From NCBI GenBank assembly GCA_004292985.1, contig RDXT01000298.1, positions 1 to 6,121 on the forward strand: 6,121 nucleotides of DNA, read 5' to 3'. This document shows, in pieces, positions 1 to 5,229 of this stretch. Origin of the DNA: Bacteroidota bacterium. GTDB taxonomy: Bacteria > Bacteroidota > Bacteroidia > J057. The notes under the pieces were generated by a model. It worked only from the letters and a program-made list of their open reading frames with translations. It made no database searches and was not told the origin of the DNA. Within the stretch, counting starts at the first letter, position 1; each line of letters opens with the position of its first letter. Both the position numbers and the translations under genes were made by a program.

Positions 1-1387
1 CCGTAAACGGAATCACAAAGTAGCCGTCGGCCAGACCCTGCATCAAGGCGCTGGCTCCCAGGCGGTTAGCGCCGTGGTCGGAGAAGTTGGCTTCGCCCAG
101 GGCATAGAGACCGGGGATGGTCGTCATCAGGTTGTAGTCCACCCAGAGGCCGCCCATGGTATAGTGCACCGCCGGGAAAATTTTCATCGGGGTGGTGTAA
201 GGATTCTCGTCGGTGATCCGCTGGTACATCTCGAAGAGGTTGCCGTAGCGGGCTTCGACGGTACCTTTGCCCAGGCGCTGGATAGACTCCGCAAAGTCGA
301 GATACACCGCTTCGCCACCGGGGGCTACGCTGCGGCCTTCGTCACACACATATTTGGCGTTGCGGGAGGCTACGTCGCGGGGCACGAGGTTACCGAAGGA
401 CGGGTAGCGGCGTTCGAGGTAGTAGTCGCGGTCTGCTTCGGCCACCTGGCTGGGTTTCACTTCACCTTTGCGCACTTTTTCGGCCAGATCTACCGACCCG
501 GGCACCCACACGCGGCCGTCATTCCGGAGAGATTCGGACATCAGGGTGAGTTTGGACTGGTAATCGCCATGCTGCGGAATACAGGTCGGGTGGATCTGTA
601 CGTAGCAGGGGTTAGCAAACAATGCGCCTTTTTTATGTGCCCGCCATGCCGCCGAAACGTTGGAGTTCATGGCGTTGGTGGAAAGGAAATACACGTTGCT
701 GTATCCGCCTGTGCAGAGGAGCACGGCATCGGCAGCGTGGCGTTCAAGTTCGCCGGTCAGGAGGTTTTTGCAGATCACCCCTTTGGCGTGGCCGTCTATC
801 GTCACGATGTCCAATACTTCGCGGCGGGTCATAGACTTTACTTTACCCAGGCCGATCTGGCGGCTGAGGGCAGAGTAGGCGCCGAGGAGCAACTGCTGCC
901 CGGTCTGGCCGCGGGCATAAAAGGGACGCGATACTTGCGCGCCGCCAAAGGAGCGGTTGTCGAGGTAGCCGCCATATTCGCGGGCAAAAGGTACCCCCTG
1001 CGCCACGCACTGGTCAATGATGTTTACGCTGGTCTGCGCCAGACGATAGACATTGGCCTCGCGGGCGCGGTAGTCGCCCCCTTTGATGGTGTCATAGAAA
1101 AGGCGGTGCACAGAGTCGCCGTCGTTCTGGTAGTTTTTGGCAGCGTTGATCCCTCCCTGCGCAGCGATGGAATGCGCGCGGCGGGGAGAGTCGTGAAAGG
1201 TAAAGGTAGTTACCTGGTAGCCCAGTTCGGCGAGGGTAGCGGCTGCCGAAGCGCCTGCCAGACCTGTACCGACTACGATGATCTTGTATTTGCGCTTGTT
1301 GGCCGGGTTTACCAGCTTGATCGAAAATTTATGTTCATCCCACTTATCGCTCAGCGGGCCTTTCGGTATTTTGGAATCCAGTTTCAT
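1..1387 (-). CDS. sdhA: Succinate dehydrogenase / fumarate reductase flavoprotein subunit, 3' end missing
   Basis: This is the catalytic FAD subunit of complex II. It oxidises succinate to fumarate, or runs in reverse, on the cytoplasmic face of the inner membrane and passes electrons to SdhB and the SdhC haem/quinone anchor. Read from ATG at 1387, the frame is open for 462 codons to the window edge; the Bacteroidota-type protein is about 640-670 residues, so roughly the last 190-200 are missing. Visible marks: the dinucleotide-binding loop VVGTGLAGASAA (residues 38-49); RRAHSIAAQGG (69-79), whose H72 should carry covalent FAD; GGDYRARE (103-110); QIHPT with H266; RDVASR with R337 and R342; PAVHYTMGG with H408; GEANFSDHGANRLGAS (431-446). 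The N-terminal leader of about 35 residues before the FAD loop and the close overall match point to the Bacteroidota subfamily. It starts 13 bp after the sdhC stop, so the two are one operon. The identification is firm; physiological direction cannot be told from sequence. Confidence 0.97.
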   Translation of the reverse strand, partial: MKLDSKIPKGPLSDKWDEHKFSIKLVNPANKRKYKIIVVGTGLAGASAAATLAELGYQVTTFTFHDSPRRAHSIAAQGGINAAKNYQNDGDSVHRLFYDTIKGGDYRAREANVYRLAQTSVNIIDQCVAQGVPFAREYGGYLDNRSFGGAQVSRPFYARGQTGQQLLLGAYSALSRQIGLGKVKSMTRREVLDIVTIDGHAKGVICKNLLTGELERHAADAVLLCTGGYSNVYFLSTNAMNSNVSAAWRAHKKGALFANPCYVQIHPTCIPQHGDYQSKLTLMSESLRNDGRVWVPGSVDLAEKVRKGEVKPSQVAEADRDYYLERRYPSFGNLVPRDVASRNAKYVCDEGRSVAPGGEAVYLDFAESIQRLGKGTVEARYGNLFEMYQRITDENPYTTPMKIFPAVHYTMGGLWVDYNLMTTIPGLYALGEANFSDHGANRLGASALMQGLADGYFVIPFT

Positions 1388-1400
1388 GAGAATTGTTGGA

Positions 1401-2231
1401 TTAATGAGGTAAAAGCGTGAGTTTAATAAAGTACCAGATGGGCATGGCGGCAAAAATAGCCGGGAAGACCACCGAGATGATCAGACCCAGGCCCTTGAGG
1501 GCAGGGGTGTACTTGGAGTGGACAAATCCTACGGAGCGGAAAGCGCTCTGAAAGCCGTGGTTGAGGTGGAATGACAGCAGCACCATCGCTACTACATACA
1601 GCAGCACAACGAGAATGTTGGAGAAAGAATAATTGACCACATCGGTCATCGAAATTGCATTCACCGTAGTGATTCCCTGCGCTTTCATGATCTCCAGCGC
1701 TTCGCGGTTGATATAGCCTTCGTGTGCCAGCACCACTTCGCCGAGATCGTTTTTAATCTCAGGGACTTCCTTTACTTTCCATACCTGGTGATATGCCTGC
1801 TCTATGGGTACTTCACGGCCGCCGCCGAAGTGAAATTTACCCCAGAACATCGTCACGTGCACAATCAGGAAAATCAGCATAATGGTTCCCGAAAGGCCCA
1901 TATTGCGTGAAAACCAGGTGCTGCTACCCGCATTGCCTTTGCTGTAGGCATACTTGACAGGGCGGGCTTCGTTGTTTTTGGCCGTCAGGATGGCCGCGTA
2001 GATGATGTGGACGATAAATCCGCCAAACAGCACCACTTCCAGCACTTTAATCACCGGATTGGTGGTCATAAACCGGACAAACTGGTTAAACATCACCCCT
2101 TCGTCGTTGACAAACAGCAGCATGTTGCCTCCGAGGTGGACGAACAGGAATGAAACGAGAAAGAGGCCGGAAAGCCCCATTGTCAGTTTCCGCCCTACTG
2201 AGGATGAATATAAGTAGGCGATAACGCTCAT
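1401..2231 (-). CDS. sdhC: Succinate dehydrogenase cytochrome b558-type membrane anchor subunit
   Basis: A complete 276-residue membrane anchor of complex II, of the single-polypeptide, five-helix, di-haem b558 type that normally reduces menaquinone. Hydrophobic segments lie near residues 17-41, 60-83, 111-131, 203-222 and 246-271. Candidate haem-ligand histidines sit in or beside helices: H32 (FVHLGGN), H75 (FIVHIIYA), H125 (LIVHVTMFW), and H222/H225 (SFHLNHGF). The pattern SFHLNHGFQSAFRS followed by a short loop and the last helix is typical of the family. The hydrophilic stretch of about 70 residues between helices 3 and 4 (132-200), with several charged residues, is longer than I remember from Bacteroides-type SdhC. 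The ATG at 2231 is chosen because MSVIAYLYSSSVGRKLTMGLSG matches the usual family N-terminus. It is first in the operon, with sdhA next and a promoter just upstream. Confidence 0.96.
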   Translation of the reverse strand: MSVIAYLYSSSVGRKLTMGLSGLFLVSFLFVHLGGNMLLFVNDEGVMFNQFVRFMTTNPVIKVLEVVLFGGFIVHIIYAAILTAKNNEARPVKYAYSKGNAGSSTWFSRNMGLSGTIMLIFLIVHVTMFWGKFHFGGGREVPIEQAYHQVWKVKEVPEIKNDLGEVVLAHEGYINREALEIMKAQGITTVNAISMTDVVNYSFSNILVVLLYVVAMVLLSFHLNHGFQSAFRSVGFVHSKYTPALKGLGLIISVVFPAIFAAMPIWYFIKLTLLPH

Positions 2232-2264
2232 ACAAAAGGATTAGATTGGGTAATTTGAGGTTTC

Positions 2265-2295
2265 CAAAAATATTTCGGGATGTAACCAATGTCAA
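2265..2295 (-). promoter_or_regulatory. Probable sdhCA promoter
   Basis: On the minus strand TTGACA (2295-2290) is followed after exactly 17 bp by TATTTTTG (2272-2265). This fits the Bacteroidota sigma-A pattern (TTG-containing -33 box, about 20 bp, TAnnTTTG at -7: CTTG at 2296-2293, 20 bp, TATTTTTG) and also a sigma70-like -35/-10 pair. Transcription would start near 2258, giving a leader of about 27 nt before the sdhC ATG. The position, directly upstream of the first gene of the operon, supports the call. It rests on motif matching only. Confidence 0.65.
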
Positions 2296-2319
2296 GCTAA
2301 TTTTCCAAACGCTGCCTTT

Positions 2320-2334
2320 TTAGAATCATTCTAA
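2320..2334. promoter_or_regulatory. PerR/Fur-family-like operator palindrome
   Basis: TTAGAAT-C-ATTCTAA is a perfect 7-1-7 palindrome in the AT-rich gap between divergent sdhC and the YceI lipoprotein gene. It satisfies every fixed position of the PerR box pattern NTANAANNATTNTAN described in Gram-positive bacteria, and has the 7-1-7 layout used by the Fur/PerR/Zur family. Its centre is about 69 bp upstream of the predicted sdhC start of transcription and 105 bp upstream of the ATG at 2432. That suits an activator site for sdhCA or a repressor site for the rightward gene. No regulator gene is in the window, and the match is by eye, so the identity of the binding protein is inference. Confidence 0.45.
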
Positions 2335-2370
2335 GACTTTGCGGACCTATATACAACTCTCCACATATCT

Positions 2371-2401
2371 GCTTTGTTATGTGTCCGGGCTGAAACAAAG
2401 C
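2371..2401. repeat. 8-bp inverted repeat upstream of the YceI lipoprotein gene
   Basis: GCTTTGTT (2371-2378) and its exact reverse complement AACAAAGC (2394-2401) are separated by 15 bp. The repeat ends 30 bp before the ATG at 2432. It could be a dyad operator or, if transcription starts further left, a hairpin in the leader of the lipoprotein mRNA. There is no T-run behind it, so it is not a standard terminator. A weak -7-like TATATTTA (2404-2411) follows immediately, but the nearest TTTG (2373-2376) lies 27 bp away, too far for a normal promoter, so I do not assign a rightward promoter. Confidence 0.35.
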
Positions 2402-2431
2402 GCTATATTTACTCCGTAAACTCTCTGTCTG

Positions 2432-3166
2432 ATGAAAAGATACTTCTTCTTAGCCCTCGTTTCTCTGCTGCTGATGGCATCTTCCTGCCAGCAAAAAAAT
2501 GCCGCTACGGCTGCACCCGCCACAGCACCCCTGGCTGAAGCGCTTCCCGATGCCCCCTTCGACACCGAAGTGCCCCCTGCCACCATCTCCGATGCCCTGC
2601 CCAACCGCGCAGTCTCCGGACCTGCCCTGGTGTATCTCGTGGACAAAGAGGCCAGCCGCATCGCATGGGAAGGACGCGAAATCCTGACCCGGCACAATGG
2701 CACCATCGGCATCAACGGCGGAAAACTGCTGGTTGTGGGGGAAAGGCTCGCAGGCGGAAAAGTGGAGATAGATATGAATAGTATCGTCAACCTCGACATC
2801 ACCAAGCCTGAAAAAAACGCGGACCTGGTTAATCACCTCAAATCGGACGATTTTTTTGGGGTGCAGGAGTTCCCTACGGCAGCTCTCGAAATTCTGGAGG
2901 TGAAGTCCACCGATGGCGGTAAATTTCTGGTTACGGCCAACCTCACCCTCCGGGATGTAACGAATCTGGTGGTGTTTCCGGCCAGCATCAGCATTAAAAA
3001 TAACCAGCTTGCGGCTACGGCGATTTTTTCCATTGACCGCAGCAAATGGAATGTCCGCTTTAATTCGTCTTCTTTCTTCGAAAATCTGGGAGATGAAGCG
3101 ATCTTAGATGAGATTAAGCTGGCGATCGAGCTGAGGGCTACGGCGCCGCCTACGGCGATGAGGTGA
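2432..3166 (+). CDS. YceI-domain lipoprotein
   Basis: A 244-residue exported protein with a C-terminal YceI domain, a lipocalin-like beta barrel that in characterised members binds polyisoprenoid lipids. The N-terminus is a lipoprotein signal: MKRYFFLALVSLLLMASSC, with C19 as the probable lipidated residue (the -3 residue is Ala, looser than the classic Leu). Residues 20-62 form an Ala/Pro-rich linker. The YceI domain covers about 66-236, with the markers HLKSDDFF (135-142), EFPTA (146-150), LTLRDVT (171-177), FSIDRSKW (199-206) and FFENLGDEAILDEI (215-228), all typical of Bacteroidota versions. It should sit in the periplasm or at the outer membrane. It is divergent from sdhCA across a 200-bp region with two palindromes. 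Ligand and role are unknown; a link to quinone or other polyprenyl lipids is inferred from the family. No Shine-Dalgarno is visible, as is usual in this phylum. Confidence 0.9.
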   Translation: MKRYFFLALVSLLLMASSCQQKNAATAAPATAPLAEALPDAPFDTEVPPATISDALPNRAVSGPALVYLVDKEASRIAWEGREILTRHNGTIGINGGKLLVVGERLAGGKVEIDMNSIVNLDITKPEKNADLVNHLKSDDFFGVQEFPTAALEILEVKSTDGGKFLVTANLTLRDVTNLVVFPASISIKNNQLAATAIFSIDRSKWNVRFNSSSFFENLGDEAILDEIKLAIELRATAPPTAMR

Positions 3167-3175
3167 GAGCTGTGG

Positions 3176-3216
3176 ATTTCACGCAGAGGTGCAAAGGGGC
3201 ATAGAAGCAGAGATGA
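3176..3216. repeat. Degenerate ACGCAGAGG-type dispersed repeat remnant
   Basis: A purine-rich stretch (TTCACGCAGAGGTGCAAAGG, then a decayed continuation to AGCAGAGATGAG) with rough 8-9-bp periodicity. I recall near-identical ACGCAGAGGCGCAAAGG-like strings scattered between genes in Bacteroidota and some other phyla. On the opposite strand it reads FAPLRE, a well-known spurious translation of that repeat. It begins 10 bp after the stop of the YceI lipoprotein gene. Copy number in this genome cannot be seen from one window. Confidence 0.5.
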
Positions 3217-3242
3217 GATTCTACAGGTATGCATTCGGCAAA

Positions 3243-3280
3243 ATCTATCCTGTTAATCCCGTAAATCCTGTCCAGAATTC
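3243..3280. repeat. Three tandem copies of a 9-bp ATCCTGTWA-type repeat
   Basis: ATCCTGTTA (3247-3255), ATCCCGTAA (3256-3264) and ATCCTGTCC (3265-3273) are three adjacent 9-bp units. One frame reads NPVNPV. I recall similar ATCCTGTTAATCCTGTAA strings between genes of Bacteroidota, often near the ACGCAGAGG repeat that lies 26 bp to the left here. It sits in the gap between two convergent genes (3167-3300), where I see no hairpin with a T-run that would serve as a terminator. Confidence 0.55.
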
Positions 3281-3300
3281 CACGCGCTCATCCCGTCCAA

Positions 3301-3969
3301 CTACGGATTCACGCTCCCCTCTTCCCGCAGCTCCTTCCAGTCATGATAGCGCATCGCATAAATCATCATGTTCACAGGCTCGCCGTGGAGGGTACCCGAC
3401 TCATGCTCGATCCCTTCCCAGGCAAAATGCAGGCGCAGCGGCACAGCCTGGCTCCGGAGGTTGCCTGTGGCGCACTTAATCAGCACTTTGCGCAGGCGGT
3501 GCTCCTCAAATGCATAATCGAGGGCGCGTCGCACACAGCGGGTAATGATCCCCTTGCCCTGGTGCTCGCGTGAAAGCCAGTAGCCGATCGAAACCTGCAT
3601 AAACTCCCGTTCACCTTCATTAAAATCCATCAGACCGACCATATCTTCCTTATACCAGATGCCATAGACCCATCTGCCGGAAAAAATATCGCGGTAGTCG
3701 AGGTAATGCATAAAGGAGCGGGTATCGTCCACGCTGCGGACTTTATTTACCCAGCTGAGCCAGGTCTGTAAATGGCTGCGGTTGCTTTCGATCAGTTGAA
3801 ACAGGCGGGGGGTATCTTCCCAGCGGAGGGAGCGCAGTTCAAGCTCGCTGTCCACCTGAAGTTCGGGGGCAGGCTTATGAAAAATCGGCCACAGGGCATC
3901 CCGCAGGGGTAACCACCTGCCAGGATTGAGGGATCGTATTTTCTGCCATACCGGCCATGCACCTACCAT
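3301..3969 (-). CDS. GNAT-family N-acetyltransferase, RimJ/RimL-like
   Basis: A 222-residue acetyl-CoA-dependent N-acetyltransferase. The fold starts at about residue 38 (ELQVDSELELRSLRWEDTPRLFQLI), then a helix with HLQTWLSWV (67-74) typical of the RimL subgroup. The acetyl-CoA pyrophosphate loop is in IGYWLSREHQGKGI (128-141), with Q137-G138-K139-G140. The KVLIKCATGNLRSQAVPLRL segment (161-180), with N170 and S173, and the final HGEPVNMMIYAM strand also match. RimL-like enzymes acetylate protein N-termini or small amines; the substrate here is unknown. The first 35 residues precede the normal RimL start and contain a WPVW...GRW...LWPIF pattern I do not recognise. A GTG at 3855 would give the usual length, but the frame from ATG 3969 is open and is kept. 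It lies 34 bp after the HAD phosphatase gene on the same strand, so co-transcription is likely. Confidence 0.87.
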   Translation of the reverse strand: MVGAWPVWQKIRSLNPGRWLPLRDALWPIFHKPAPELQVDSELELRSLRWEDTPRLFQLIESNRSHLQTWLSWVNKVRSVDDTRSFMHYLDYRDIFSGRWVYGIWYKEDMVGLMDFNEGEREFMQVSIGYWLSREHQGKGIITRCVRRALDYAFEEHRLRKVLIKCATGNLRSQAVPLRLHFAWEGIEHESGTLHGEPVNMMIYAMRYHDWKELREEGSVNP

Positions 3970-4003
3970 GTAGGTAAAATAAAAAAATCATCCGGTAATC
4001 TGC

Positions 4004-4894
4004 TCACAAAACGTAGCGACCGGTCGCTTTTCGCAGATAATTGACCACAGAATCAGTTTCATTGGCTTCGATGGTCTCGTCGGCGATCTGCAAAACCTCC
4101 TCAATGGCATTAGCAGGGGCGATACGCTTACCCGCCAGATGAAACATCGGCAGGTCATTGATATTGTCGCCAAACACCGTCAGTTCGTTTGCCGAGTATC
4201 CATATTCCCGCATCAGCACCTCGATGGCGTAGGCCTTGGTCGCCAGGCGGTCATACATCGAAAGCCAGTACCAGCCCCGCGAATACCAGTCCTCATATAA
4301 ATAGACCTGCAGGCGGGCGGGGTAGCGCTCTTCCATCTCCATCGCCATGTCGCGCAGGCGCTCCACCCGGTCTATGGCATTCATGCAGATGATCTGCTCG
4401 CTCAGCATGGTAGCCACATCGGGGCTGGTCCGCATACGGCTGTCACCCGTAGCAACCCGGTCCTGATAGTAAGCATCCATCCCGGCATTGCTGACATGAT
4501 CTATATAAAGGTGTTCTTCTTTGCCGTTAAAGGAAGAGACGAAGGGATTGAGGCCCTTTTCCCGCATCAGGTAAAAAATATCGCGGTCGAGCGGCTTTTC
4601 GAGGGCATTGACAAAACGGTGATGCCCGCTTGCCAGATCGGAGACGCAGGCGCCGTTGGAGCAGATCACCGGCATCGGCAGGGGCAGGTCGCCCAGGATC
4701 TGCTGCGTAGAGATCACACTGCGGCCGGTGGCCACGGTAAAATGCAGTCCGTCGAGGAGCATCTCCCGCAGCGATTGCCGCGCAAAGTCCGAAAGGGTCG
4801 CATTGTTGCGCAGCAGGGTGCCATCGAGGTCGGATACAAAGATCCGCTTTGTCTGCGCCAGTGGATAAAGGCTTGATTCTGAGGAAAATGTCAT
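4004..4894 (-). CDS. Cof-type HAD-IIB family phosphatase
   Basis: A 296-residue cytoplasmic HAD-superfamily hydrolase of the IIB (Cof/YbiV/YidA-like) class. Such enzymes dephosphorylate sugar phosphates and other small phosphoesters; the substrate cannot be told from sequence. All four catalytic motifs are present: motif I FVSDLDGTLL with nucleophile D22 and D24; motif II VATGRS with T56; motif III K220 (TKAYAIEVLM, 219-228); motif IV VFGDNINDLPMF with D243 and D247. The C2 cap lies between about residues 88 and 210. The C-terminal NAIEEVLQIADETIEANETDSVVNYL (262-287) is the usual Cof ending. Length is slightly above the usual 260-290 because of a polar 15-residue lead-in before the core. There is no other Met before M45, which is past motif I, so the start at 4894 is secure. 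It is first in a probable two-gene unit with the GNAT gene, and divergent from the small gene at 5005 across 110 bp. Confidence 0.94.
   Translation of the reverse strand: MTFSSESSLYPLAQTKRIFVSDLDGTLLRNNATLSDFARQSLREMLLDGLHFTVATGRSVISTQQILGDLPLPMPVICSNGACVSDLASGHHRFVNALEKPLDRDIFYLMREKGLNPFVSSFNGKEEHLYIDHVSNAGMDAYYQDRVATGDSRMRTSPDVATMLSEQIICMNAIDRVERLRDMAMEMEERYPARLQVYLYEDWYSRGWYWLSMYDRLATKAYAIEVLMREYGYSANELTVFGDNINDLPMFHLAGKRIAPANAIEEVLQIADETIEANETDSVVNYLRKATGRYVL
4015..4028. repeat. Perfect 14-bp palindrome at the 3' end of the HAD gene
   Basis: AGCGACCGGTCGCT is its own reverse complement and lies over the codons for A-T-G-R near the C-terminus of the HAD phosphatase. As RNA it can fold only a 5-bp stem with a CCGG loop, followed on the minus strand by ACGTTTTG. 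It is a weak candidate for a site that lowers read-through into the GNAT gene, or simply a chance result of codon choice. Confidence 0.25.
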
Positions 4895-4901
4895 AATATT
4901 G

Positions 4902-4911
4902 GGGAATTCCC
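4902..4911. repeat. 10-bp palindrome in the HAD / small-protein divergent gap
   Basis: GGGAATTCCC lies 7 bp before the HAD start codon. An ATTCCCC at 4939-4945 is the inverse of GGGGAAT at 4901-4907. The rest of the 110-bp gap (4895-5004) holds a short 5-bp stem (CCTGC 4952-4956 with GCAGG 4967-4971), and no convincing promoter for either gene. Being short, it could be chance. Confidence 0.2.
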
Positions 4912-5004
4912 GGTATCAGAAGCTCCTGCAAGTTCGGCATTCCCCGCTCCCCCTGCAACCCCGAAGGCAGGTCTGCGTATAACGTGAACTAACTCCATTG
5001 ACCC

Positions 5005-5229
5005 ATGCATATCCAGGGCTTTGTTACGTATGTGAATCTTTCCGGCGGATTCTGGGGTATCCAGGATGACAAAGGACTTCAGTATGCGCCCGTAGATCCG
5101 CTTCCGGCAGCGTATCAGCAGGAAGGCCTCCGGGTCACCTGTACAGCCCTCCCCGCACAGGTATTCACTATTTTTATGTGGGGCACGCCGGTTTCTATTC
5201 AGCACATTGAAAAATCTGACAAACAATGA
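5005..5229 (+). CDS. Small conserved-looking beta-rich protein, function unknown
   Basis: A 74-residue protein with no signal peptide or membrane segment, so probably cytoplasmic. It looks mostly beta-strand: HIQGFVTYVNLSGGFWGIQ, then Y27-A-P29, LP at 33-34, GLRVTCTALP (41-50), and MWGTPVSIQHIE (58-69). I recall small proteins and lipoproteins with the same spacing (GGFxGI ... Y.P ... LP ... GLRV ... MWGTPV.I..IE), possibly an OB-like barrel, but I cannot name the family and assign no function. Support for a real gene: the pattern just described, an ATG start, and a TGA stop that overlaps the ATG of the next gene (ATGA at 5226-5229), which implies translational coupling to the membrane subtilase. 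No Shine-Dalgarno or clear promoter is visible upstream. Confidence 0.75.
   Translation: MHIQGFVTYVNLSGGFWGIQDDKGLQYAPVDPLPAAYQQEGLRVTCTALPAQVFTIFMWGTPVSIQHIEKSDKQ

Noticed and set aside
74..1420. Long plus-strand open frame of 448 codons
   Set aside because: It lies opposite sdhA, whose translation matches complex II flavoproteins along its whole length. The plus-strand product has no recognisable domain and is a shadow of GC-rich codon use.
2404..2411. TATATTTA as a -7 box for the YceI lipoprotein gene
   Set aside because: It differs from TAnnTTTG at the last base and has no TTTG at the right distance; the nearest is 27 bp away.
2833..3234. Minus-strand open frame starting in the repeat region
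   Set aside because: Its N-terminal FAPLRE string is the common false translation of the ACGCAGAGG repeat; the rest is antisense to the YceI domain.
3243..3280. CRISPR-like array
   Set aside because: The units are 9 bp, adjacent, without spacers, and only three copies are present.
3189..3479. Plus-strand open frame over the repeats and GNAT 3' end
   Set aside because: It reads the 9-bp repeat as NPVNPV and then runs antisense to the acetyltransferase; low-complexity and without family resemblance.
3970..4003. Possible terminator between the HAD and GNAT genes
   Set aside because: The minus strand has a run of seven T, but no stable stem stands directly before it; the genes are more likely co-transcribed.
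4527..4958. Minus-strand open frame of 143 codons overlapping the HAD gene
   Set aside because: It is out of frame with the HAD motifs, which are all intact in the other frame, so there is no sign of a frameshift.
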